Source of the DNA: Rhabdornis inornatus
Taxonomy: Eukaryota > Chordata > Aves > Passeriformes > Rhabdornithidae
Reading direction: 5' to 3'
Assembly: GCA_013397075.1 (NCBI GenBank)
Contig: VWZS01001918.1
Span: forward strand, 1,263,714-1,327,713
DNA: 64,000 bases
The translations under genes and the position numbers were made by a program. Position 1 is the stretch's first letter. Each line of letters begins with the position of its first letter. This document shows positions 13,613-26,340 of this stretch, piece by piece. Under the pieces are notes generated by a model. It made no database searches and was not told the origin of the DNA. It was given only the letters and a program-made list of their open reading frames with translations.

Positions 13613-16600
13613 AAAAACTTTCCCATCCTAAGCTTATAAGAAATTGCAGTTATCTGTTTCTCATGTAGAAAAAATGCCAGCTTTTCTGATAATCTCTGCT
13701 ACTGTTATTAAAACATACTGGGCAATATTTCAATCATTCTCATAGCAGTTCCCAATGCTGCTTATCTTTCTTTGTAGTATAAACATCTAGTCCCTAATTT
13801 CCATGAATAGGGTTAGCACCTTTATACTGCTGGATTGAGGGCAAAAACAACTTGCTCTTCTGAGATATTTCTTAAAATGTGACTGAAGATTACTTGTTAA
13901 TTTTCAGGCAGCATCAGAAATCTGATTTGTGCTCCATATTACCTCAACTTCTTATTGACTTCTAGGTGTTGACTTTCTGTCACTGAAAGTACTCTTCTCC
14001 TTTGCAAGCTCCTCCTGAGCTGCTGAGTCTCTTAAAATCAATTCACAAGATTTTAATTTTCCTGTATGCATTATGCAGATACGTAACTTCATGCACCATT
14101 AACAGTAGGTTGATTTGCACTCTTTTAGTTGTCATTGTACTTAAAATACTTACTCGATGAAGATCTGCTTTATGACCAAACTGGTTTTGATTTCTTTCAG
14201 AAAGAAAAAAGATATTTTTTTCTTCCTACCCCAAGGCTGGAACCTGCTATGGCTCTCTTCAGCATTCTTTCATAAATTCTTTTTTCTTATTTCTTTATTT
14301 CTTGAAAACAATTCTAAACCTTCCTGTATTTCCTTCAACTGTGTGGCATCTCCTCTACAATCTACAAAAAAGATTATAGCCCTTTTATTTTTTTATCAGC
14401 AAAACAGAAGCCAAAGTATAGCAGCAAGAAAAAAGCCAGAATAATTTAATAAGGTGTTTTGTGGGTATATAATTTTCTATTCAATACCATTTCCCAAAAT
14501 GTATCCCAGATATGGAGAGTGCAGTGAGCCTGAATCAAGCTGCAGTCTGTCACACCACACATTAAAGTTATAGTAATAAGATATAAAATTTCATAAAGAG
14601 CATTAAAAAAGCTTGGAAAAAAAAGGGAAAAAAAAAAGAATACACAAGAAATTAAAAGTTAATGGAAGAAATAAAACCTTTGAGCCCCAGAGAGTTTATT
14701 TGGGGTAGAAGGAGAGAGGAGAGGAGAGAAAGGAGGAGAACAAAAGATAAATAAAAGATTGCAAGGGGGAAGGAAAATGGTGCTCTGCTTTCACTGGGAA
14801 TACTTAAATGCCTCACAAGATGAGCAGAGCATTAGGATATGAAAACCTAAAGGGCAATATAATCCCAAAGGGGAGGACTAGTTTCAAAAGAAGGTTTATT
14901 AAAACTTAGCTTGCTTTGCATAATGTCAGAAAAAGAAATACAGTGAAACTCTAACCTTTTTTCCTTTTCAACTTTCAGTTCCTTTACTCTCTTTTTTCTC
15001 TATGATCGCTTTCCCTACCCTGTAGCTTTACTCCTGCTTTCTGTTTATAACCTTTAGAATACTTTCATGAGCATATGCTATAATTCTCTTTCCTTTTCTT
15101 TATCTCCTTGTTCCTACAAGCTGGCTTGAATAAAGAAGTCATTATCAGCAAGCCCACAATGGGTCCAGACATCCACATTCAAGATGTTGTATAGATGATA
15201 TATTGATCAGTCCTCAATGAGTAATAGCGTTCTAATGAAAAGAGCGTACAGAAGTTAATGTATCTGCTCATGCAAACCACAAATGAAGCATTCTGTGGCA
15301 CAAAGGGTCTGGCCCTGTGAATTATAATTACTCCCTACAACAATAAAAGTCAGGAGTGGTTTTATTTATTTACCGCAATCAATGATAGTCTGTGGGCTAC
15401 ACATTGAAAATTCGCTTTACAAACCAGCACCCAGACTGCTTGCCTTTTCTGTGTCCATTGGGAATTAACCCTTCAGCTGCCACTGCAGATCCTGAGATAG
15501 CTATTCCTACAGGAATGAAAAGACCACAGTTTGTTCCAGTGTTGTTCAGGTTAAGAAAAGCAAATACAAGCATTCAGAGAGGAGTGACTGTATGTGGCTG
15601 CTCCCAGTAGAGACAGCATATATTAAAGCAGGATGAGCATATAAAAACAAAGACTTTCTGTCCTCCATGAACTACTTGGGGAGTCCCTGGTTTGAAAACT
15701 GCACCACAACACTGTGTAATGCACCTTTCACAGTCTGATGAGAGTGTTTTTAATGCTTTAGAACTTTCTCTTCTGTCCTCAAAGCAATAGACAGTAGAAT
15801 AAATTCAATCTATGCTAACACATAGAATATGTAGTGAAGGAAGACAAAAGAAGCACTATTCCCCTTGTTAATTAAATTGTAGGAAAAAGAAAATTTAAAT
15901 TCTGTTGACACCTATGCTAAAGCAGAATAAACTTGTCACTGTACTTCAGTCAAAGAGCAAAGAATAACAAAAAAAAAAGCCTTAAACCCTAAATTAAAAT
16001 TAGAATATAATTATGTTATTTTTGTGAATTGTTTTGCATCTAAAATATTAGTCTGTTATCCTTGCAAAAAACATTCAAAGCCAGACAACTTTCTAAAAGC
16101 TCGAGGAGAAAGCCCATGTGGGTGATCAAAGGTGAGAAATAGTTTCTTTTCAAAGAACAACTAAAATAAAGGACTGGTCAGACCAGAAAAGAAATACTGG
16201 GGTGGAATGAGGGAGTAGTGAAGGTTCATAAAATCCATGTATGCCTCACAGAAGATGAAATCAGAATATCTGTACTCTCTTTTTCTCATTGTGACATCTA
16301 GGAAAACAAAAACAATAGAAAATTGAAAACAAATAAATGTAGATATTTTTCCATACAAAAAACATCTTTGCTCATTGTCCCAGGATGCCACAAATGTCAG
16401 AACTTTGTGTGATTTCAAGAGATGACTGATCAAATGCCATGGAAGAGAACTCCTCAAGATGTCTTTCTCAAGAAATCCTAAGCCACAAATCACTAAAAGC
16501 TGGAAAAGGTTCTGCAGGAGGCGCCATTAAATTTCAATTTTGCGTCCTTGTCCTGGCTTTTGAGACTTGCCACCGCTGGTTGGGGTTCATCATTGCCTGG

Positions 16601-19600
16601 GCCAATGAGTTGGGTGCACTGAATATGTTAAAATCAACAACTGACCCATAAAACAAGGCATTATTTTATGCAACCAACCAATTTGCCAAAAAAAATTTAT
16701 ATTAAAAGAGGTTCTTTTTCAATGCTTTCACTGTAAGTCAGATCAACATGTGACTGAAGCATTGTCTGATGTAAAGCCTCACTCCTGACAGAGGGCTGTA
16801 ACACGACATCTGATCAAACTCACCCATCTGTTTAATTTGTCCCTTATATTTTTTCTGTTTCTTAATGTTGTGAAGCTGCACGGACTTGTAGTTTGGTTAG
16901 CTTGCAGCACCTATAATGCTGAAGAAACAAAGAGTTTCCTTCATGGGGCACCAGAATGATATGCAGTTAGCTTTTAATTGGTGTGGGAGGCCTTTGAAGA
17001 CGAGAATTGAAGGCTCCAGAATTTCTGTCAAAAAAACAAATTACCTTCCAGGGCTAAAATCTGCACTGATAGGAAATGCAAGCTACCATCCCTTGAATCC
17101 TGAATAATCTGGGTTCTGAATTAATTATATCTTTCCAAAGCTTAACCATAAATAGGAATTGTCATCTTTTTTTTTCTTTTCTTTTCTTGTCTGTTCCCTG
17201 CTGTGTGTGTACATGTGTCCTTCTTAAGTCTTGATAAATCTCTCTGATTAAGAGCAGGATTAATATAGAAGAATTAAACTTTTAAGATCAAAAAGAAAAG
17301 ACATTTAACTTTTGCCAACAAGAAATTGTTACTAACAAGCGTTCTTTGAGTGAAAGAAAGGCTCCCTGGGCGCAAAGGACTGTTTAACTGAAAATACAAA
17401 GTTTTTTCTTTAAATAAGTAATCTTCAAAAGGAAATATTTTATTTTTTCATTTATTTCCACTTTAATCCCATCCTTTTCCTGCCTCACTTGGTGCCTTCC
17501 TAAAGAGAATGACATTGTAAATGGTTGTAAAGTGTTATTTCCATTCATCATCTAAGCCCCATATGAAAAGTAATAAATGAGGAATTATACATTAAAAAAT
17601 TATTACACTCTTGTTTATTATTTGGGACCATACAATATAGTTTGAAATAATTTCAGTAATATTAGAGCAAAAATTTTTATTCTTTTTCTTTGATACATAT
17701 CATCCAAAAAAAAAAAAAAAAAAGAAAGGAGACTAGTTAATCCATTAATGGCATCTTCATATATTTAATTACTATAATTTTTATAGCAACATCATTTAAT
17801 TGACCCTGGACATCATTTTTCATATGTATGAGAAAGTATATATTCTAGATATAATGGTAGATAGGTTAAAAGGAGTGCAACATGTAAGTGAAATATTAAA
17901 ACCAGATGCAAGCTGCCTTACCCAAAGTTTCTACATATTTTCGGGATCACTTACAAAAAGACTGACTTTCCCTGACTGCCACAAAAATTCCATAGCTGAG
18001 CTGAACTGATCTCTAACAGGGTTCTGTTCATCGATTAGGCACCATTATTTTTCTCAGTTCTTTACATAAATCTGGAGAAATTTCATTTATTTCAGTGCTA
18101 TTACCCTGAATTTCTCACTCCATAATGAGAAACAAAATTAAAATTATTGCAAATAAAAAAACCTCTTCTTCTCTTTTAAATATTGCAGAGAAAAATTTTA
18201 ATTTTTACAGACTTCACAGTATAAGACCGAGATGTATATTTTCAGTAAATGTATTTTTTGTTCCTTTTTCCATCTTTATAACTTCATATGGCAGTAAGTT
18301 TTTCTACTGCATCTTGTAGTTCAGAAGGTAATGTGCATCTTAGAGGGTAGGCAGAGGTTGCCATACACCAAGAGCTGAGGAATCATCACCACAGATTTCA
18401 GAAGACAGAAGGTTCACTTCTCAGATACTGCTGTGATAACAGTGCCAGAAGCTGAAGGAATCTTGTGTTTTGTTCTTTCACATTTTTACAAGTGAATTTC
18501 CCTTCTGAATATACTGTCACATAATCAGCATCATCACTGATAACAGCAAGTCAGTTTGAGGGTTTCACTAGGTTTGAGAGAGAATCACACTGAAAATGAA
18601 TTGTGAAATAGGTGTGAAGTCTATGCAAGGTGTTCTATAAGAGACTAGATTTAATTTGGATATGGAAAGGGAGCACATGAGAGTTATTGAAAGTCACCCT
18701 GACTTTTAGGCTTGAGGTCTAAGGTCTTTGACTGAATTGCATTAGACTTGAATTAGGAAATTAAAACAAACTGCAGGAGATACTTCAACCATACCAACAA
18801 TAAGTAAACAGAAAAGTAGGGACAGTATATGAAATGGAGGGGACTGAAATTTTAAAAATAAATTGAAAAATAAAATCAATATATTTTTAGTGGAAAGAAT
18901 GTAAGCTTAAGATTCACTTTGTTTCAGTCCACGCTAGGAATGATTAATGGAGTCTAGCAGAAAAGTAAGCTGAACATTCCTCTTGTTTCTGAACACCAAA
19001 ATGAATGGTCACAAAGAAGATTATACAGTTCAATTAGAATATGCAATAAATTTGCTATCCAAAGTTTGGGCAGATGCAATATTGATGGAGTGGAGAAAAT
19101 ATGTAGAAAAAAAATTTACTTCCTCTTTTATGAAACAGCTCTGGTTTTCTGCATTCTTCGACTGTCTTCAAAATTAGAAATTAAATGTTAGAACCTTGTA
19201 CCATATTTGTTCTGCAGCCTACTCTTTACTAGCACTCCTAAAATGTATCCAGAATCCTCGCATCCCATTAAAGGCAACTACATTTTAACAATTCCAGTTT
19301 TAAATTTACTTAAAATCAACTTAGAAGTACTTTGATCCCCTTTGCCCCTTTTTTCTTTTAGTAAATCTGTTCTAAAACTTTACTCTTCTGATATTTAAAG
19401 ACCTACTTCTTGGCTGAGATGTCTCAGTTACGTACATTTTTTTCTTTATCCAGGTTTGTCTTCCTGTTTATCAACCTCTCTGGTGTTTATTCCTATAAAG
19501 TATTTATAAAGAGAAATTCTGTTTCTTACCTTTTATTTTTGATGTTGAGCAAACCAGGTTCTTTTATTCTGCCATGTAAAATTGCCAATATTTGCAGTGT

Positions 19601-20930
19601 AGCCTACAAGAGGTCACAGCAAATGCAGATATTTTAGCTCAGATGTAGAAATCTGTCTTTGAGATGAATCTATCCCCTTATTTTTGGCAAGATGAGTCTT
19701 TTTGAGGACAGACAAGCTGTCTCATCCTATTGAAATCCAGTTATTGATGTGACAACAATATTACACTGAACTTCTGCAGAGGAAGGATGTCCTCTTCAAA
19801 AAAGACAGCCAAGGAATATCCCATTTAAATGCCCTTTAAGGATATAATCTTGAGACTGATCCCAGAACTATTTACCCATATTTTTCCACCCCTAACTTTT
19901 TTTTGTTTTTTCTAGTAAGAGATCTTTAGGTCAAAAACTTCCAAAAGGAGGCAATTGAAAACAATGGAAAGGGTCTTCCAGGATGGCTTTTTTCTTCTGG
20001 GATGTGAGGATGTGGCTTGTTTTGTTCTGTTTTTAATAGGAAGGTATTTAAGGGCATAAGAATAACAGCTGAAAGAATAGTGGCCAAAATGGGAGCAATA
20101 ATAATCTGCAGGTTAAGAGAATGAGGGGCTACAATAGATGAGGCAATAGGGGGCCCACCTTAATATTTGATGCTGTTACCTCTTCCTCCTCATCCTCTAA
20201 AACCCCTGCACCTGATACCCACCAAGGCACAGCAACTAGTGCACATCTCAGCACATTCTAGGGACTGATCTTTTAGATGCCAGGCAGTAACAGAAAAATA
20301 CCTTCTGGGAAAGTTATGGAATGCGCAGACATTTCTATGGTTCCAGGTGACCACGAAGGGCCAAGCAGTCATAAAACTGCAGCCATGGACATTGTAAAAG
20401 CATCATTATGATGATAGGGATATTGTGTTGAAGTGGAATAAAGTCAGTGTGTATGTCAAATGTGAAACACCTTGGAACAAGAATTTTGTATTGAGGACTG
20501 GAAAGACATGCTAATTCATTAACTTCTTCCACGCTCCCATGTTCCCAAACATCCATCCTTCAGCCTCGGAGCTGAAGAAACCAGTAAGGGAAAGGCTCCC
20601 TTGCGTGGGAAGAAATAGAATTTGACAGTTCTCTGCAGCTACTGCTTAGAGCATGTTACAGTGTTGCCCTCATCTTACTATGGGAAACCTGGGTCCCATA
20701 GACTGGTTTCAGTGCACCTGTTAACTCACCTGCATGTCCCTTCATGATCTCAGAAACAGAAATTGAGCACACAAGGATGTGAGGTTTCAAGTTAACTTGC
20801 ATGTTCCTTTCTCTAAGACTCTCTATGTGTAAGCAATCCACTGTAAACAAAACACTCAGTTCACAATGCATTTGTTCCTTCCTCTCTCAGAAATGTTCCT
20901 CAGACTGGTCATTTTTATATGAGCTACTCA
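13613..20930. other. Non-coding AT-rich DNA with homopurine and poly-A tracts
   Basis: No gene is supported. A 34-base uninterrupted purine run occupies 14707-14740 and an A18 homopolymer occupies 17706-17723. The poly-A is not preceded by recognisable retrocopy sequence. The remaining stretch has short overlapping open frames on both strands and no recognised repeats. Confidence 0.6.
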
Positions 20931-21033
20931 AAAACAAAACAAAACCAAAACTAAAACCGAAAACAAAAACTAAAACAAAAATGAGAACAAACAAACAAAA
21001 ACCAAAACCAAACAAACAAAAGAACCAACAAAC
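20931..21033 (+). repeat. (AAAAC)n/(AAAC)n A/C-rich simple repeat
   Basis: About 100 bases are built almost entirely of A and C in degenerate AAAAC, AAAACC and AAAC units, with only a few G or T residues. The lysine/threonine/proline-rich open frame across it is a by-product of the repeat and is not coding. There is no CR1 or LTR sequence beside it. Confidence 0.9.
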
Positions 21034-24000
21034 TAGAATTTAGAGACCTACAGAACAAAAAGTGTAGTGAGTGTAGTGGACACTGAATGTTTAAAATTTG
21101 GACAGCATCAGCTGAGGAAAATTTCCAGAGCATCATAGCAGTCAATGAGACTAGGATACCTTACTCAAGCTAAGGATCTGCTCTTTCATATGGTCTCCTA
21201 AATAAAAAATTAAAACACTCCACTAGATGGCTGTTATAACACAGCCTTAATAGGTCAATGCAAGCATGATTTCTTCAGGAGACAAGTGCAGAAAAATTTA
21301 AAGTAAGGAAAAGAGGGGGGAAAATACATAGAAATTTTAATACATTTTCTTATCCTCTAAGGGAAAATAGTTGACTGTAGGAATTAAGTATAGCTCTATA
21401 GTTTCACATTTTAAAATGTTTTGCCCTCTTCCTGAATTTTAAAGTAAAGAATGAAAGGTGGCTGAATAAAATATATGTTTGTTTTTATACTCCTTGTACA
21501 TATTTTTGTGTATAGATAACCAATTCTGAAACAAGTACCATATATTTTTACATGCACAAATACACTTACTAGTGATAAATATCACTTTTAGCAGCTACAT
21601 ACCTGTGCTTTCAGAACACAGTTTCTTTACTACTTCACACAGACTACATTCCTATAAAATCCTCTGAAAAATGAACCTTGAAAGCTTAGTTTGTTTGGCT
21701 CCTTGGTTCTTATTTTCCTACTAAGTCACTGCTGGTAAATTATAATATCTAGTTCAGGTAAACTTCAGAAAGTATTAATAAAATCATCGAGTTTTTCCTC
21801 ATCAACATATAAAAAAATGATTCTGCCAATGTGTCTTTCTCAGAGGATAAAAGTGAATTTAAAGCAAGTAGTTCCAATAAAAAAAGGAAATGTCAAGGGG
21901 GAAAATTGGGAAAGAAATGAGGGAAAAAACTAAAGTCTAGGGACATAAAGCAAATGTGATGGAATGTTCCCAATGTATAGCAGCAGAACTTTGGTCTCAT
22001 ATAATGCACAAACTGAAACACATATTTGCTCTCCTCTAACAAGGCAAAGCAAGTGCTCTCTTTGTATGGCCTTCAAAAGGCTTTTTTCTCTGGACTTTAA
22101 CTACTCAGCCTTTAACTTAATCAAATGTAGTTTGTCAAAAACATTGTTCAGAACGGGCCACCTTTTCCCACAGACACTGAACTAAATATAGCAGATGTGC
22201 CTCTTTAATCACATTTACCCTCCAAACCCAAGTCTCTGTGCTTGCTGTGTGTACACCATGAGCAGTAGTATCTTCATTGCCTGGCCCTCCTGCCTGCAGG
22301 GGACAGGAAGGAAGGAAGAGGTGTTGTCACAATGCCTCCACTCTCTGCAGCTCATGTTACAAGTTCAAACCTGAAACCAACTCGTGTAGAAAGACAAAAC
22401 GTCCTCTGAAAAATGTCCCAGCAAATGGCATTGAGACAACAAATATTTTCATCTAATACTTATAATAGTTGTTTATGTATGTGGTCCTTTTCATGTTTGC
22501 TTGAGTATTTACACTCTTCTCTGGGCCAATGATCCCTTTTTATATCTTGAGTGTTGAAAATGTGTGGGAATATTAGATCAAATCATCTTACATACCATGT
22601 TTTCAGCTTGCATTTATGCATACAGAGAGAACTGACCATTATTCCTACTGGCCTGGAAAGGTTCTGTGTGCAACAAGACCTGCCAGGAACCCACGAGTAA
22701 CACCACGAGTGAGCTAAATGAGGTATAGAGACATTCGTGTTCCCTCTCCAAAAGGCAAAACCTACGTAAAATATTGGTAACACCTCACTGCAATATTTGG
22801 GAGCCACTTCAGTCCATTTCTTGTGTGATTTATAAGTAACTTACTCCTGAGCATCTGTCACACACCATCTTCTCGCCACTCATCCTCTGCGAGGGGGTGG
22901 TCTCTTATGATCCCTTTCAGATGCACTAACTGTTTCAAGGTCTCTTCCATCCCTATTCCTCATATGATCAAAGTACATATGTTTGTGCTGTCTTCCCATC
23001 TTGGTAACATAGAAATAGTCTTCTTTTTTGATACAGGAAATATGTAGGTCCTCACCAGCACTATTTTTAAGAGTCCCGCATGGTTTCTTTGTGATCAGCA
23101 TCTATTTTTCATGATTTTTGCTCCCAGTAGAACAGGCTGTGGAAAATTTTGCAACAAACTTTTGTACATTCTTAGGGTCCATCATTTCCAAGACTTTTGT
23201 GGATGCATGAATGAGCTATTTTAAATTTTATTGCAATTTTTTTAGTAAATCCTTTTTGTTGAACACACTTACTTTGAATTCATCTACTGCTTCTGCAATA
23301 TGACCATTAAATTTGGACATTATCCTGTTTCTGGAAAATAACACAGCCTTCATAGATTCTAGATTTGATCCATCTTAGGATGATCTCATGTCCTCACCTG
23401 ATCTAGAATCCTGGTGTTCAGTACATGGCATCAGAAATTTTAAGAAAAAAAAAATTATATTACCTATCTACTGTTTCTTCCACTTTTTGAATCCTCACAG
23501 GACTTTTTTCATAGTACTCACTGCATATAATTTGAAAAGTCCAACAGATAAGTATACAGCTGGATATGTGAAAGTTTACTCACTGCCACAAACTGCTGAC
23601 AACTATGCAGGTGGTTATTAAAGCAGCAACTCCATGAGATGCTTTGGAATTTGGGTTGTCTGCCAGCATCTGTCAAATACTGACCTTCCTGAAAAGTATC
23701 AACTGTTGTAAATTATCAGTTAAACAGGTGGTTAACAGGTGGTCTCATTTGTACACTTTTGTGTGATGTGTATTTTCTTACCTCTCTTTTCTGGGAAGAC
23801 ACCAGAAACAATACACCCCCCTTCCTTTTGCAGAGCTGATGGCTCTGCTCCACCTAATCTTTTTTGTTTTCTTGGTCTCCAGTACAAGTTGCTCTGATAA
23901 GCACACAGATGATCAGAATTTACTATGATGCAATATAAAGAAATGAGAAATCTGCCTAAGAAATTACTCTCAGAATGTTTTAACATAAACAAACCCTATT

Positions 24001-25729
24001 TTTGGTGGGGTGGGGTTTTTTACTTTTATTTTTATTCTTATGGGGGTGTAAGGTAAATTAGTAGAGAAATTTTTTGTTCAAAAGTTGATACTGCTTAAAA
24101 TTATAAGTAACTGCCACCTTTGTTAAGAGAATGGTCTGGCTCTGTTAAAAAGAATGTTTTTCATATTCATATTTAATAAGCTTATTAATGTGTACAAATA
24201 AAAAAGTAAAAGCATTTTATGGCAGTAGAGATCTTCTACCTGCTGATTGATACATTAAATCAGGCTTTGATTTCTCTTATACACATTCACACACACACAC
24301 ACATTAAGAAATGCAGTGAGAATTATAAACTTTTTTGACAGAAAATAAGAAAGTGACGCAGTTTGATGAAAAGACTGTATTTCTTAAATAATCCTCATCT
24401 TGGGGTCATAGACTCATTTGACCCATATGCAAGCACATGGGTAGTTACCAGGATGGAACCAGCAGCGGGCTAGAATTTTATGTCTGCTCTGGTGTATTTC
24501 AGATCCCATATTCACCAAAGTCACGAATTAGGACAGTCCCATCTCTGCTACAATGCAGGAACACAAATACCCTAAAGGACTAAGTTTTATTAAAGCACAA
24601 ATTAGAACAAGGCAACTCTGAAAATACATGATTCAAACTGAGTTGGAGGACAAGACAATGGCAACAACAAAAAAAAAAATTAAAAGGAAATCTTCTGTCC
24701 CTCACCCACAGCCACTCTTTTCTCAGCAGCTGGCAGTAGTTTCCTGAAGAGCACAAAGTCCCCTCTCTCTCTCCTGCAAGGGTAACCTGCCTGTGGCCAC
24801 CCCTGCCGTGGGTCTGTGGGCTGCAGTCTGTGGGTCTGTGTCATGCTGCAGGGCACAGGTGACTCCCACCCCACTTCCACACAGCACTAACAGTCTCCTT
24901 GTGACAGAAGAATTTCTCTCTCGTGCCCACCCTCTTACAGGTTTTACCACAGGAGGGAGTGATTTTTCACATTTTATATTGAAGTTTCTATTAAATTATA
25001 TATTTTTTTTAGATTAACTTCTGTGGAAACCTATTAATCTCTATAACAGCTTTTTATCCCTATTAAGTTCCATATAATTTATTTTTCCATAAGGATAGTC
25101 TTTTCTCTTCATTTGTACTGTGCAAGGGGGAAAAAGAGGAAAGATTTCAAAATCAGGGGATAACAGAAATATTAAAAAGAAAAAAAGCAGGAAAGAGGAC
25201 TTTATTTGGTATTTATTTTACTATTATGGGAGTGAGTTTTTTCAAAGCTTCGTTTCTCACAGTTTCAGGGACCAAACCATTTTTTAAAATTAATTTTTAA
25301 TAATGTGTAATAATCTGAGTGGCACTGGTCTGTGTGTGGAATTAGAATTCCTCTGATAGAAAAAGAAATATTTGTGCAGAGTTTTATGAGCAAAGTTGAC
25401 CTGAGGCTTCCTGAGGCTGATTGAGAAATTGCAGTCAACGAAGATCTTTAACCCCTTCCCAGCTCCACTTTTCAATATAATAAAGAAAAAGTCTCTGTGG
25501 TTTAGCATACAAAGAAACTAACAAAGGCTTGAAAAGTGAAATAAACTTGTATATGATTACTAGAAATTCATACTTGTTTTAAACTCGACTTAAGGACCAA
25601 ACTGTTTTTAAGCACAGAAAGTTGTGAACCTACATTTATGCATTTCAGAGCTTTATTTAATAGAGCACTACTTTTCAAACAAAATGTCCTGAGGTCACTT
25701 CTCTACTAGAGAAGATTTTGCTGTTAATT
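21034..25729. other. Non-coding AT-rich DNA
   Basis: No gene is supported. AGTGTAGTG is repeated in tandem near 21060-21080. A GC-richer patch at 24.68-24.95 kb produces overlapping open frames in three registers, without protein similarity that I can recognise. T/G-rich sequence lies at about 24000-24050. Confidence 0.6.
24286..24304 (+). repeat. Short (CA)n microsatellite
   Basis: Roughly eight uninterrupted CA units follow the similar string ACACATT. This is a dinucleotide microsatellite of modest length. Confidence 0.9.
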
Positions 25730-26340
25730 TCCCTTCCTTTGGTTAAAAGAAAAGGGCAGCAATCAACAAATCATATTTGATAGAGGCCCAAACTAAGTGT
25801 CCAAGAAACTGGGCAATTGCCAGGAGGGGGGGAAACCCTGAGCTGAATGTGCTTAATCCTGACAATAACCATGGAGCTAGCCATCTTAATTCTTTCTAGA
25901 AAAGGCTGAAACACGGGTGTTAGCAGGGGTTAAGGAGAATATTTATGAGACCTAAAGATAAAGACCCTGCTAATGTTGCTGCCTGTTGCCACACATTTCC
26001 ATTAACCTGCAACAACCTACCAGTGGGCTAGCTCTGTGGGTGTTAATCTCCGTAAACTTTTTCATCCAGTCAAACACGTTCTGCCAGGGCATTGTACTAA
26101 CCTCAAAGCTTCCCCTGTTTCAGCACTGCTAGTGATAATTATATTTATTAATGATTTCCGCTTACTCAAGGATACTGAATCTGCAGTGCAAAGAATGCAC
26201 CCCTTAAAACAGTGTTCAAAAAGAAAGTAAAGCCATCACTATCAAGGAAAACTCCTAATCTCTAAATGTCGCCAGATTTAAAATTCAGATTGCTAGGTTT
26301 AACACAGTGGGAAACATGATCAGGAAATCATAACGTAAAA
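25730..26340. promoter_or_regulatory. Candidate conserved non-coding element
   Basis: This island contrasts with its AT-rich, CpG-poor flanks. It retains several CpGs, for example in ACACGGGTG, TCTCCGTAAAC, AACACGTTC and ATGTCGCC. It also carries balanced complexity sequence and TAAT-type and GATA-like motifs, such as CTTAATCC and AGATAAAG. It has no coding frame longer than chance and no repeat similarity. In vertebrate gene deserts such islands are often conserved enhancers. The call rests on texture alone and no alignment was possible. Confidence 0.3.

Noticed and set aside
17706..17723. A18 run as a possible processed-pseudogene or SINE tail
   Set aside because: No recognisable gene or SINE body precedes it, and CR1 machinery rarely makes poly-A retrocopies in birds.
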